A stretch of DNA of 64,000 nt from Paenibacillus taihuensis. Lineage in GTDB: Bacteria; Bacillota; Bacilli; Paenibacillales; Paenibacillaceae. Made by a program: the position numbers and the translations under genes. Of the stretch, positions 26,918 through 36,122 are shown piece by piece. The DNA is taken from the NCBI RefSeq assembly GCF_003386535.1, contig NZ_QTTN01000001.1, positions 62,001 to 126,000 on the forward strand, in the 5' to 3' direction. Every line of letters begins with the position of its first letter. Positions within the stretch are counted from its first letter, which is position 1. The notes beneath the pieces were generated by a model that saw only the letters and a list, made by a program, of their open reading frames with translations, made no database searches and was not told where the DNA came from.

Positions 26918-27755
26918 GCACGTATTTGCTACAATGCAGGAACTGCTGCAGGACATTATCATTCATTATCCTAATGCAAATGACACGCAGCGCAAGCAGA
27001 TGGATGAACAGCTTGCGACACTTAAGCAGTTCAGCGACAATTTCATTGAGCAATGGCTCCAGTTTGAAGAGAAAATGGCTGATTTCCGTGACATGCAGCA
27101 GGTTGTTCAGTCTCAGCAAGCTCAAAGTCAATCACAAGCACCAGCACAGTCGCAGGGACAATCTCCCCTTCATGGAGTGAAGAAAGACGCGGCCATTCCG
27201 CCGCCGATGCCGGGCTACCCGAAGATCATTTCCCAGCCTCCTGCTGGAACGATGAGACGACAGGCATCCAGCATGAAGCAAGCACATGTAAGTCCAGCGC
27301 CGCCACTCGCATCTTCGGTGTCAGGCAGCGAAGCTGGATTTGACGAAGCCGCTATAGATTTATGCCAGGCGATGTCGAAGGGGCAAGGTTATTTCAAATT
27401 GTTCATGTTCCGTGAAGCATCTAACCACTTCGCAGAAGCGGTCAGGATAGCGCCAGATGACAACCGTGCAAGGCTGTTTCTTGGCATGACCTATATGCAT
27501 CTGCAGGAATGGCATGAAGCGCAGCGCCACTTCCAGCTGCTCGTTGAAGTAACGGAGCATCCGAAGTGGAAAGCGCTCGGTTTGAACGCATTAGGCTGTA
27601 TCCAAGCCGTTCGCATGAATTTGGAGCAGGCGACCAGATATTTCGAGAAAGCGCATGAGGCAGATCCGGACTTTACGGATCCGCTGTCCAATATGAAATC
27701 ATGCGAGCAGCACAGCGGGCATCTATCCTTATATTTCGGGAGCGGCCAGCTATAG
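26910..27755 (+). CDS. Tetratricopeptide repeat protein with Q/P/S-rich linker
   Basis: The 281-residue soluble protein has a helical N-terminal domain (residues 1-65), a disordered Gln/Pro/Ser-rich linker (about 70-150) and a TPR array (about 160-270: LFMFREASNHFAEAVRIAPD, TYMHLQEWHEAQRHF, FEKAHEADPDF). ATG 26910 is taken instead of GTG 26901. Partner and function unknown; it lies between panD and dinG. Confidence 0.8.
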   Translation: MFKHVFATMQELLQDIIIHYPNANDTQRKQMDEQLATLKQFSDNFIEQWLQFEEKMADFRDMQQVVQSQQAQSQSQAPAQSQGQSPLHGVKKDAAIPPPMPGYPKIISQPPAGTMRRQASSMKQAHVSPAPPLASSVSGSEAGFDEAAIDLCQAMSKGQGYFKLFMFREASNHFAEAVRIAPDDNRARLFLGMTYMHLQEWHEAQRHFQLLVEVTEHPKWKALGLNALGCIQAVRMNLEQATRYFEKAHEADPDFTDPLSNMKSCEQHSGHLSLYFGSGQL

Positions 27756-27779
27756 ATTGATGAGAGGAAAGTTATCCGG

Positions 27780-30698
27780 ATGAATTATGCCGTACTGGAT
27801 TTGGAAACGACTGGCCATGGCGCCAGCGATGAAATGATACAGGTTGGTCTAGTGCTGCTGGATGAACAAATGTCGGTCATTCGAACGTATAGCACATTTG
27901 TGAAGCCTACGATTCCGATACCGCCGTTTATAACCCAGTTAACTGGCATTGATGAAGCGATGGTGAAGGATGCGCCGGAGCTTGAGGAAGTCCTATTGGA
28001 GTTGATTCCGCTCCTAGACGACGCGGTTCTCGTTGCACACAACGTCAGCTTCGATGCTGGTTTTCTGAATGCAGCGCTGGATCGCTCAGGCTATATGCCT
28101 TTTGACGGCAGACGGCTTGATACGATCGATCTGCTTCGCATACTTTATCCGACCTTAACGACCTATCAGCTTGGCGCCGTAACAGAACTGTTCGGCATCG
28201 AGCATGACCAGCATCACCGCGCGGACAGCGATGCGCTAGCTACGGCAGAGCTGTTCGCGGAATGCTATCGCAAGCTTGAAGGCTTGCCGCTGCTCACCTT
28301 GCAGCGGCTGGCCAGCTTGCTCGGCGATGAAATCGACGATCTTGGCTGGTTTATCGGATCCGTGGCACAGCGCAAGGAATCCATTACCTCCATCGATCTC
28401 GATGCATACCACTACTTCCGTCAGTTCGCCATGAAAGCAGGAGACTGGACGGACGAAGAGCATCCTCGCAGTGACGAAGATAATCAATCGGTTGCCGATT
28501 GGACCTTCCCGCAATTTCTAGCCCATATTAAAGCTGAAATATCCGCCATTATTCCGGGTTATGAAGAACGCGAGCCGCAAAATATGATGTTCCAGGAAGT
28601 CATCGACGCGCTGGATGAAGAACGCCATCTGCTCATTGAGGCAGGTACCGGCACCGGCAAATCGTTAGGGTATTTAATTCCAGCACTTTACTATGGTGTC
28701 CAGCATAACAAGAAGATAGTCGTCAGCACGCATACGATTAACTTGCAGGAACAGCTTCGGGCAAGGGATCTTCCGCTTCTTGCGGCCGTCATGCCATATC
28801 CGTTCAGGGCCGCCGTCTTCAAAGGACGCGGCAATTATTTATGCCTGCGCAAATTTGAAGGCAAAGTTAATATGCGCGACTTCGTGTCTCCGGCTGAGGA
28901 TCGAATTACAGCATCACAGATGGTTGTCTGGCTCAGCGAGTCACAGCATGGGGATCAAGAAGAGCTGAATTTCGGTAACCGCGGCTCCGATTTCTGGGGT
29001 ACGGTAGCGAGCGACGCAGATTCATGCTTGAACCGCAGCTGTCCATGGTTTAAGCGTTGTTATTACCATCGCGCGAAGCAAGAAGCTAACATGGCTGATG
29101 TTGTCATTACGAATCATTCAATGCTGTTCACCGATATTCGGGCAGATCATCGTTTGCTCCCAGGCTATGAGCATCTTATTCTCGACGAAGCACATCACCT
29201 TGAAGAGGTGGCCGGCAAGCATCTGGGCACGCAAGTGTCCTACTATTCCGTGCAGCATCCCGTAATGCGGCTGTCCAAGGATGCCCGTAACGGCCAACTG
29301 ATCCAATTGAAGAGCAGATTGGCTAACGAGAATATCGAGCAGACGCAGAAGTGGCGCGAGGAGATCGATGAAGTCGTGCCGGTCTTCGGCGATTTGCGAG
29401 ATGAATGGGATCGATTGTTCGACATGCTCTACTCGATGATGGTTCCTGGCGGAGGCGGCTTCGGGGCAGGCGGCGCGAGGAGCGCTGCGCTTGACAGCGG
29501 AGGCAGCGAGAGCGGCCAATATGTGCTGCGTCTGCGTGGCGGGAAGCTACCTGCGGCTTGGTCGGACGCTCAGCTCGTTGAAGAAGCCATCAATGGTTAT
29601 TTGAGCCGAATTGTGCGACCGCTCGAGAAGGTGTTCACGGCAATTAAGGATGAACTCGATGATCCGGGTATCACGGCGCTTGTGACCGACTTAAGCGGAA
29701 CAATTAAGGATTTGGGAAGAGCGAGAGACGATCTGCGTCAATTTATGAAAGCGGACAAATCCGATACGGTTTATTGGCTCGAAGCGAACAGCAACTCGCG
29801 AGCGAAGTCGGTTCAGCTGTACTCGGTTCCGGCGGATGTGAGCAACCAGCTCCGGACTTATTTCTTCGACGTGAAGAAAAGCGTTGTTATGACGTCGGCG
29901 ACATTGTCCGTGCAGAAGTCGTTCCAGTATGCATGCGAACAGCTAGGATTGAGTGCGGATGAGCGCGATGGAAGATTGAAGACCGTCCAGCTGCCATCCC
30001 CGTTCAACTATAGGGAACAGGCGCTTGTCATTATCCCGCGCAACTTCCCGGTACTGAAGGGCGCTTCGGGCGATCCTCTTTTTAACGAGATGCTTGTGAA
30101 ATCTTTAACAGAGACTGCGATCGAGACGAACGGGCGAATGCTCGTGTTGTTCACTTCCTACCGGATGCTGAAGCAGGTGTATGAACCGCTGAAAGAAGCT
30201 TTGACCGTGAACGGCATTCAAGTGCTTGGTCAAGGAATCGACAGCAGCAACCGCAGTAAGCTGACGAGAAGGTTCACGCAGCAGGATGCTTCCGTACTGT
30301 TAGGGACAAGCAGCTTCTGGGAAGGCGTCGATATTCCAGGCGATGCGCTTACGACGCTTGCAATTGTAAGGCTGCCGTTCCAGCCGCCGAATCATCCGCT
30401 CGTTGAAGCGAAGTCGGAGATGCTGCAGGAGCAGAATCAGAATCCGTTCATGAAGCTGTCCATTCCGCAAGCCGTCATTCGGTTCAAGCAAGGCTTCGGC
30501 CGCCTTGTCCGGACAGGGAACGACCGTGGAATCGTACTTATTTACGATACTCGTGTAATCGATACGTATTACGGCAAATACTTCTTATACTCGCTGCCAG
30601 GACCGAAGATCGAGACGATGCATCAGGATCAGATCGTTCCGAGAATCCGGGAATGGCTCTCGAAGGGTGAAGAAGGGATGGAGGAGGTGACGTCATGA
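27780..30698 (+). CDS. dinG: DinG-type helicase with N-terminal 3'-5' exonuclease domain
   Basis: The 972-residue protein starts with a DnaQ-like exonuclease (residues 1-165: VLDLETTGHG, NVSFDAGFL, HHRADSDALAT). An XPD/DinG-like superfamily 2 helicase follows, with Walker A EAGTGTGKS (about 288), DEAH box LDEAHH (about 468) and QGFGRLVRTGND near the end. Four cysteines, CLRK near 354 and CLNRSCPWFKRC near 416, keep the C-x4-C-x5-C spacing of iron-sulfur DinG proteins. It probably acts on recombination or damage intermediates. Its end overlaps rex. Confidence 0.93.
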   Translation: MNYAVLDLETTGHGASDEMIQVGLVLLDEQMSVIRTYSTFVKPTIPIPPFITQLTGIDEAMVKDAPELEEVLLELIPLLDDAVLVAHNVSFDAGFLNAALDRSGYMPFDGRRLDTIDLLRILYPTLTTYQLGAVTELFGIEHDQHHRADSDALATAELFAECYRKLEGLPLLTLQRLASLLGDEIDDLGWFIGSVAQRKESITSIDLDAYHYFRQFAMKAGDWTDEEHPRSDEDNQSVADWTFPQFLAHIKAEISAIIPGYEEREPQNMMFQEVIDALDEERHLLIEAGTGTGKSLGYLIPALYYGVQHNKKIVVSTHTINLQEQLRARDLPLLAAVMPYPFRAAVFKGRGNYLCLRKFEGKVNMRDFVSPAEDRITASQMVVWLSESQHGDQEELNFGNRGSDFWGTVASDADSCLNRSCPWFKRCYYHRAKQEANMADVVITNHSMLFTDIRADHRLLPGYEHLILDEAHHLEEVAGKHLGTQVSYYSVQHPVMRLSKDARNGQLIQLKSRLANENIEQTQKWREEIDEVVPVFGDLRDEWDRLFDMLYSMMVPGGGGFGAGGARSAALDSGGSESGQYVLRLRGGKLPAAWSDAQLVEEAINGYLSRIVRPLEKVFTAIKDELDDPGITALVTDLSGTIKDLGRARDDLRQFMKADKSDTVYWLEANSNSRAKSVQLYSVPADVSNQLRTYFFDVKKSVVMTSATLSVQKSFQYACEQLGLSADERDGRLKTVQLPSPFNYREQALVIIPRNFPVLKGASGDPLFNEMLVKSLTETAIETNGRMLVLFTSYRMLKQVYEPLKEALTVNGIQVLGQGIDSSNRSKLTRRFTQQDASVLLGTSSFWEGVDIPGDALTTLAIVRLPFQPPNHPLVEAKSEMLQEQNQNPFMKLSIPQAVIRFKQGFGRLVRTGNDRGIVLIYDTRVIDTYYGKYFLYSLPGPKIETMHQDQIVPRIREWLSKGEEGMEEVTS

Positions 30699-31354
30699 AG
30701 CCGATGAAAATATCCGAAGCGGTTGTTCGCCGACTTCCCGTTTACTTGCAAGTGCTGAACGACCTCAACATGCGCGATGTGCAGACGGTTTCGTCGCAGG
30801 AGCTTGGCAACAGGCTCGACCTGAACCCAGCTCAAATTCGCAAGGATCTGGCTTACTTCGGCGACTTCGGCCGCAAAGGAATCGGCTATGATGTGACGTA
30901 TCTCATCGAGAAAATCCGTCAAATTCTGAAGCTCGACCAGCCGCTGAATGTTGGCCTGGTCGGCGCCGGCAACCTCGGCAGGGCGCTGTGCAATTATAAT
31001 ACGTATTTGAAGGATAATATGAAGATTACGGCCGTGTTCGATGTCCATCCTTCAATGGTTGGCGCGTCGATAAACGGGCTCACCGTGCTTCCGATGGAGA
31101 AGCTGAAGGAAACGATAGCGGAGCGGAATATCCGAATCGGTATTATCACGGTGCCGGCAACCGAAGCGCAGAATGTCGCTGATAAGTTCTCCGAAGCTGG
31201 TGTGGATGGGATATTGAACTTCGCGCCTACCATACTGCGCGTACCGGAGCATGTGCGCATCCATTATGCGAATTTCACGACGGAGCTTATGAGCCTGGCG
31301 TATTATCTGGACGAAGAAGGGGACAAGGAAAACGATGAAACGGTTGTGGATTGA
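30695..31354 (+). CDS. rex: Redox-sensing transcriptional repressor Rex
   Basis: The 219-residue protein has a winged-helix domain (residues 1-75, LGNRLDLNPAQIRKDLAYFG) and a Rossmann domain (GLVGAGNLGRALCNY) that senses NADH/NAD+. It represses fermentation and alternative respiration genes when NADH is low. ATG 30695 overlaps the dinG stop and its own end overlaps mtaD by 20 bases. Confidence 0.95.
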   Translation: MKPMKISEAVVRRLPVYLQVLNDLNMRDVQTVSSQELGNRLDLNPAQIRKDLAYFGDFGRKGIGYDVTYLIEKIRQILKLDQPLNVGLVGAGNLGRALCNYNTYLKDNMKITAVFDVHPSMVGASINGLTVLPMEKLKETIAERNIRIGIITVPATEAQNVADKFSEAGVDGILNFAPTILRVPEHVRIHYANFTTELMSLAYYLDEEGDKENDETVVD

Positions 31355-32633
31355 GAACGGCACGTTCGTCACGATGGACGAGCAGCGTCCTGTGCTGAAA
31401 GGCCATATGGTAATCGAAGGCGATACCATTCTATATTTAAGCGAGCAAACGCCTGATCCGAAACCAGAAGGCGCAGAACGACTGGATGGTAAAGGTCTTG
31501 TGTTTATGCCAGGCCTTATCAATACGCACGGTCATGCAGCAATGTCACTCCTTCGCGGCTATTCCGACGACGAAGCGCTGCAAGTGTGGCTGGAGCAGAA
31601 GATGTGGCCAATGGAAGGCAAATATACGGACGAAGACTGCCGCTGGGGCACTGCGCTTGCAGTAACAGAGATGCTAAAATCCGGTACAACGACGTTCGTC
31701 GACATGTATGACCGTATGCACATCGTTGCCGATGTTGTTGAGCAATCCGGTATGCGTGGTCTGCTGACCCGCGGCGTTATCGGCCTCTGCCCGCCGGACG
31801 TACAGGAAGCAAAGCTGAACGAAGCGAAGCAATTCGTGCAGGATTGGAACGGACGTGCCAATGGACGGATCCGGACAATGCTGTCTCCGCACGCACCGTA
31901 CACGTGCCCGCCGGATTACATCAAGCGCATCGTAGATGCTGCTCATGAGCTGAACGTGCCGCTTCATACGCATATGTCCGAATCGGCTGCTGAAGTGCAG
32001 CAGAACGTGAATGATTACGGCTGCCGTCCTGTCGAGCATCTGGACAAGCTTGGATTCTTCTCCGGTCCGTCGCTCGTGGCACATGCTGTGCATCTGACGG
32101 ATGAAGAGATCGCATTGCTCGCAGATCGCGGCGTAAGCGTATCGCATAACCCTGCAAGCAATCTGAAGCTGGCGAGCGGTATCGCACGCGTCCCTGATAT
32201 GCTGAAAGCAGGCGTTACCGTATCGCTTGGTACAGACAGCGCTGCAAGCAACAACAATCTCGATCTGTTCGATGAGATTCGTCTGGCAGCATTGATCCAT
32301 AAAGGCATCTCCGGCGACCCGACGGCTGTTCCTGCATGGGAAGCCCTCAAGCTTGGTACGGTATACGGCGCTCGTGCCATCTGGCAAGAAGAGCAAATCG
32401 GCATGTTGAAGGAAGGCATGAAAGCCGACTTCATCGCAATTAATGTTGAGCAGCCGCACTTCTACCCGCAGACGGAAATCGTCTCGCATCTCGTATATTC
32501 CGGCTCCGGCCGCGACGTCGTGCATGTGTGGGTAGATGGCGAGCAAGTTGTGAAGGATGGACAATGCGTATTCCTCGATGAAGCGCAAATCCGTGCCGAG
32601 GCGCAGCGCTGCTTCGAAAGGCTGTTATCCTGA
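31335..32633 (+). CDS. mtaD: Amidohydrolase, 5-methylthioadenosine/S-adenosylhomocysteine deaminase type
   Basis: The 432-residue metal-dependent deaminase shows the HxH motif NTHGHAAMSLLRG, LHTHMSES, LVAHAVHLTDEE and the metal Asp in LGTDSAASNNNLDLF. Relatives deaminate methylthioadenosine or adenosylhomocysteine; guanine- or other purine-related substrates cannot be excluded. It begins inside the end of rex. Confidence 0.87.
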   Translation: MKRLWIENGTFVTMDEQRPVLKGHMVIEGDTILYLSEQTPDPKPEGAERLDGKGLVFMPGLINTHGHAAMSLLRGYSDDEALQVWLEQKMWPMEGKYTDEDCRWGTALAVTEMLKSGTTTFVDMYDRMHIVADVVEQSGMRGLLTRGVIGLCPPDVQEAKLNEAKQFVQDWNGRANGRIRTMLSPHAPYTCPPDYIKRIVDAAHELNVPLHTHMSESAAEVQQNVNDYGCRPVEHLDKLGFFSGPSLVAHAVHLTDEEIALLADRGVSVSHNPASNLKLASGIARVPDMLKAGVTVSLGTDSAASNNNLDLFDEIRLAALIHKGISGDPTAVPAWEALKLGTVYGARAIWQEEQIGMLKEGMKADFIAINVEQPHFYPQTEIVSHLVYSGSGRDVVHVWVDGEQVVKDGQCVFLDEAQIRAEAQRCFERLLS

Positions 32634-32635
32634 TA

Positions 32636-33157
32636 ATGCGCGCCAATCGTTCGAAACGCCCGTCATTCATGACGCCGTGGCGCTGGGTGCTGCTCGCGTC
32701 GCTTCTCGTTATCCTGATTCTTACTTCGCTTAACGTTTATTATCGGTCTGTTCAATCGCCTGTATGGGAAGAGGAACGGAATGCGGAAGACCAAGCGATG
32801 CAGCTTGGCAGTTTGAGCAGCGTGGACAACTCTTATCATTACGTGTGGGATGAGCCGGTGTGGGTGGTCAAAGGCAAAGATCACAACAACGATGTTACAT
32901 ACGTCTGGTTACTGAAGGACGGATCGATTACACTTCGCGCGGATCAAGGCAAGACGAAAGCCGAGGTCAAAGAAAGCTTCCTGCAGACCAAGCCGGATGC
33001 AGCCATTTCGCATATCAAGCTTGGGCTGCTGCGCGCCGAGCCGGTCTGGGAAGTTTTCTACGAACGCAATCAATCCGGCGTTGCGACGCATTTCTATGAT
33101 TTTTACCGATTCAGAGACGGCACCTTCTTCGATTCGTACAGATTGCCGACGCGTTAA
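32636..33157 (+). CDS. YpmB-like membrane-anchored protein (DUF5590)
   Basis: The 173-residue protein has one N-terminal membrane anchor (WRWVLLASLLVILILTSLNVYY, given here as residues about 16-37) and an extracytoplasmic part of two PepSY-like repeats (VVKGKDHNNDVTYVWLLKDG; EVFYERNQSGVATHFYDFYR). It starts two bases after mtaD. B. subtilis ypmB occurs in the dinG-asnS block likewise. No function known. Confidence 0.78.
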   Translation: MRANRSKRPSFMTPWRWVLLASLLVILILTSLNVYYRSVQSPVWEEERNAEDQAMQLGSLSSVDNSYHYVWDEPVWVVKGKDHNNDVTYVWLLKDGSITLRADQGKTKAEVKESFLQTKPDAAISHIKLGLLRAEPVWEVFYERNQSGVATHFYDFYRFRDGTFFDSYRLPTR

Positions 33158-33316
33158 TGGCGGTCAATGTAAGTAATCAGCATTGTCAGCACGATAAGCC
33201 ATAGTTCCCTTTTATTACACGCCCCCTCGATGTATAGGTTGTGATATACTTTCGTTTAGCAGCAGTTGATTGACGAAAGTGCTAGCAATCAGTATTGACG
33301 AAGGGGGCTTTTTGCC

Positions 33317-33853
33317 ATGAAATTCCGTATGATGCCTGCAGTCCTGACAGCTGTTATTTCAGCTGGAGTGTTAGTCGGCGGCTGGTTTACTTATCACAGC
33401 GTGGCAGCTGTAAAGCCGCTTGAACGAATTGTAGCAGGTACGCCTGGCGTAGTTGAATCGACACCTGTCATTAACCGGAACGCCGTTACGATAGATATGA
33501 AGCTTGACCGTGATGCCAATATCCGCGATGTATATGACCATATTGCGACTGAAGGAAACGATATTATAGGAGACCGCGAGCTGAAGCTTGATTTCGGCGA
33601 TACGAAACCGTCCAAGCAGCTTGAGGACGTATGGTCGTCGATGTTGTTCGATATCGCGCAAGCGATGGATCATCGTGAGTATGCCTCGATTCCAGAGGCG
33701 ATAAAGCAAGTGCAAGCGAAGCACCCTGGTGTTACGGCAACTTCGGAGATGGACGATGTTAATGTGTATATTACGCTGAAGGACGAAACATCTGTGAAGT
33801 ATATGGTTCTACCTCGCACTCCAAACCAGATGGGAGCGTGGCCTAATGTTTAA
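33317..33853 (+). CDS. Membrane-anchored exported protein coupled to the FtsH-like gene
   Basis: The 178-residue protein has one N-terminal membrane segment (PAVLTAVISAGVLVGGWF) and an exported domain. The exported part seems to contain a duplicated strand-helix unit: PGVVESTPVINRNAVTIDMK near residue 43 and PGVTATSEMDDVNVYITLKD near residue 136. GAAGGGGG sets the ATG. It overlaps the FtsH-like gene by eight bases, which suggests a shared complex. I do not recognise the family. Confidence 0.75.
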   Translation: MKFRMMPAVLTAVISAGVLVGGWFTYHSVAAVKPLERIVAGTPGVVESTPVINRNAVTIDMKLDRDANIRDVYDHIATEGNDIIGDRELKLDFGDTKPSKQLEDVWSSMLFDIAQAMDHREYASIPEAIKQVQAKHPGVTATSEMDDVNVYITLKDETSVKYMVLPRTPNQMGAWPNV

Positions 33854-35342
33854 ACAGTACGGCAAAGAAATGGTGATCGGCTTCGTGCCGATCTTTCTCT
33901 TATTTTTGCAGTTTTTCGTTGGTGTGAATACCATTCCGCTCGTGCTGCTCGGCGCGATTGTCGGCGGATTGCTTTATATGGCAAGATCCCGTGGTCACTT
34001 GGCGACTGTAGGCGGGGAGCGTAAGACGAAGTCGCGTCCGGCGAAGCCGATGTCGTTCGATCAGATCGGCGGGCAGGAGCGGGCGAAGCAGGAGCTCGTC
34101 GAAGCGCTTGATTTTCTTGTGAAAGTGGATCAGATTTCGAAGTTCGGTATCCGTCCGTTGAAAGGGATTTTGCTTACAGGTCCTCCGGGAACAGGTAAAA
34201 CGCTGCTTGCGAAGGCGGCGGCCTCGTATACGGATTCGATCTACCTTGGCGCATCCGGCTCGGAGTTCGTAGAGATGTATGTCGGTGTCGGCGCAAGCCG
34301 GATCCGTGATTTGTTCAAAGAAGCGCGTCAAAAAGCAGCGAAGCAAGGCAAAAGCAGTGCAGTTATCTTCATCGATGAGATCGACGTTATCGGCGGTAAG
34401 CGTGACGGCGGTCAGCAGCGCGAGTATGATCAGACGCTGAACCAGCTGCTCACTGAGCTTGACGGTATTCATACGTCGGACTCGCCGCGTATTCTGTTGA
34501 TCGGTGCAACGAACCGTAAAGAAATGCTCGATAGCGCGCTGCTTCGTCCAGGCCGTTTTGACCGTCACATTGGGGTTGACCTGCCGGATAAGAAAGGCCG
34601 CACGCATATTTTGAACATTCATGCGAAGAATAAGCCGCTTGATCTGGAAGAAGTGAATCTGGAGAAGATCGCGGAAGAATCGTTCGGCTTCTCCGGCGCG
34701 CAGCTCGAGAGCGTGATGAACGAGGCAGCCATCTACGCGATGCGTGAAGACGGAGAGTTGATTAGCCAGCGACATCTGTCGATGGCGATCGATAAAGTCA
34801 TGATGGGCGAGCGGACGGACCGTGAAGCGACGAAGGAAGAGCGGGAACGCGTCGCGCTGCATGAGCTTGGTCATGCGATTGCAGCTGAGCTTGTACGTCC
34901 AGGCAGCGTATCGCAGGTAGCGTTGCTGCCGCGTGGCCAAGCGCTCGGTTATGTTCGTCACAATCCGCAGCAGGATAAGTATCTGTATACGAAAGAGTTC
35001 CTGGAAGGTCAAATCATGATCGCGCTTGGCGGCGCGGCAGCGGAAGAAATGTTCTACGGCGACCGCAGCACAGGCTCGCGCGGCGACTTCGACCAAGCGA
35101 TGAACATCGTTCGTTCGATGGTCGAGTGCGGCCTTACAGAGCTTGGCATTATCGATCAATCGATGATGACGCCGGACAAATGGGCGACGATTACGCGCAC
35201 CATTCTGGACGAGCTCATGATCCGTATTAAGTCGATGCTTGAAGGACATCGTGACGTATTTACATCGTCGCTCGACGTGCTGACAAGCGAGGAAACACTA
35301 AGCGGCGATCGCTTCCGCAAGCTGCTCGCTGATGCGGCATAA
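33846..35342 (+). CDS. FtsH-like membrane AAA+ zinc protease without the external domain
   Basis: The 498-residue protein has two close membrane segments (residues about 9-46) with hardly any loop between them, then an AAA+ module (Walker A GPPGTGKT about 114, Walker B IFIDEID, SRH ATNRKEMLDSALLRPGRFDR) and an M41 protease domain with HELGH near residue 339 and a third acidic ligand in SRGDFDQA. True FtsH is about 100-150 residues longer and has an external domain between the membrane helices. It looks like a specialised FtsH paralogue working with the preceding protein. Confidence 0.88.
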   Translation: MFKQYGKEMVIGFVPIFLLFLQFFVGVNTIPLVLLGAIVGGLLYMARSRGHLATVGGERKTKSRPAKPMSFDQIGGQERAKQELVEALDFLVKVDQISKFGIRPLKGILLTGPPGTGKTLLAKAAASYTDSIYLGASGSEFVEMYVGVGASRIRDLFKEARQKAAKQGKSSAVIFIDEIDVIGGKRDGGQQREYDQTLNQLLTELDGIHTSDSPRILLIGATNRKEMLDSALLRPGRFDRHIGVDLPDKKGRTHILNIHAKNKPLDLEEVNLEKIAEESFGFSGAQLESVMNEAAIYAMREDGELISQRHLSMAIDKVMMGERTDREATKEERERVALHELGHAIAAELVRPGSVSQVALLPRGQALGYVRHNPQQDKYLYTKEFLEGQIMIALGGAAAEEMFYGDRSTGSRGDFDQAMNIVRSMVECGLTELGIIDQSMMTPDKWATITRTILDELMIRIKSMLEGHRDVFTSSLDVLTSEETLSGDRFRKLLADAA

Positions 35343-35349
35343 ATCTATG

Positions 35350-35384
35350 ACGGAGTTCGGGACTAACCCGGACTCCGTTTTTTT
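35350..35384 (+). terminator. Intrinsic terminator after the FtsH-like gene
   Basis: ACGGAGTTCGGG (35350-35361) pairs with CCCGGACTCCGT (35367-35378), loop ACTAA, followed by T residues. Confidence 0.92.
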
Positions 35385-35393
35385 AGTTGAACC

Positions 35394-35402
35394 TGTTATG
35401 AT
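35394..35402 (+). promoter_or_regulatory. Extended -10 promoter candidate for pcp
   Basis: TG-T-TATGAT at 35394-35402, just after a terminator and 33 bases before the pcp start. No good -35. Confidence 0.35.
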
Positions 35403-35434
35403 GGATATTATCCAATCATTGGAGGGATGGCTCG

Positions 35435-36040
35435 ATGAAGAAAGTGCTGCTTACCGGTTTTGATCCATTCGGCGGGGAAGCCGTCAACCCTTCCTGGGAG
35501 GCGGTCAGCCAGCTTCACCAAAGGAAGTTGGACGGAATTGAAGTGGAGGCCATTGAGCTCCCGACGGTCTTCGGTAAGTCATTTCAATTGCTCCAGCAAG
35601 CGGTTCTGGAGTTTAAGCCCGATGTGATCATCTGCGTCGGTCAAGCAGGAGGCCGCAGCGATATAGCACTCGAACGCGTAGCTGTTAATCTGGACGATGC
35701 CCGGATTCCGGATAATGAAGGAAATCAGCCGACCGATAAGCCAATCACTTTCGATGGACCGGCTGCTTATTGGTCTACATTGCCAGTTAAGGCTGTTGCA
35801 GCAGCAATGCGCGAGGAAGGTATCCCGGCGTCCGTCTCGTACAGCGCGGGCACGTTCGTATGCAATCATCTGTTCTACAATCTTCAGCACATGATTGCCT
35901 CATCGTCTCACGAGATGAAGGGCGGCTTCATTCACATTCCGTATCTTCCTGCCCAAGTCGCCGAACGCCCTGGCGTTCCGAGCATGAGCCTGGATGTCAT
36001 GGCAAAAGCGATTGAAATTGCAATTAAGTCAAGTGTATGA
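35435..36040 (+). CDS. pcp: Pyrrolidone-carboxylate (pyroglutamyl) peptidase
   Basis: This C15 cysteine peptidase removes N-terminal pyroglutamate from peptides. The 201-residue protein shows VLLTGFDPFGGEAVNPS, a catalytic glutamate region GQAGGRSDIALERVA, the catalytic Cys in SAGTFVCNHLFY and a His in GGFIHIPYLP. It is a single gene between two terminators. Confidence 0.94.
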   Translation: MKKVLLTGFDPFGGEAVNPSWEAVSQLHQRKLDGIEVEAIELPTVFGKSFQLLQQAVLEFKPDVIICVGQAGGRSDIALERVAVNLDDARIPDNEGNQPTDKPITFDGPAAYWSTLPVKAVAAAMREEGIPASVSYSAGTFVCNHLFYNLQHMIASSSHEMKGGFIHIPYLPAQVAERPGVPSMSLDVMAKAIEIAIKSSV

Positions 36041-36047
36041 ACTCACG

Positions 36048-36077
36048 GAGGGACTCAGGCGGAGTCCTTCTTATTTT
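36048..36077 (+). terminator. Intrinsic terminator after pcp
   Basis: GAGGGACTC (36048-36056) pairs with GAGTCCTTC (36062-36070, one G-U), followed by TTATTTTT. A TATAAT at 36091-36096 may be the -10 of the next operon. Confidence 0.82.
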
Positions 36078-36122
36078 TGTCCAAAAACGGTATAATAACT
36101 ACAGAACTATGGAGGTGGGAAG

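Noticed and set aside
33900-35249. Reverse-strand frame of about 450 codons opposite the FtsH-like gene
   Set aside because: It has no ribosome site, its composition is unlike protein (rich in Arg, Cys and His) and the forward gene has all AAA and M41 motifs. Similar mirror frames opposite hisC, trpB, ackA and asnS were dropped for the same reason.
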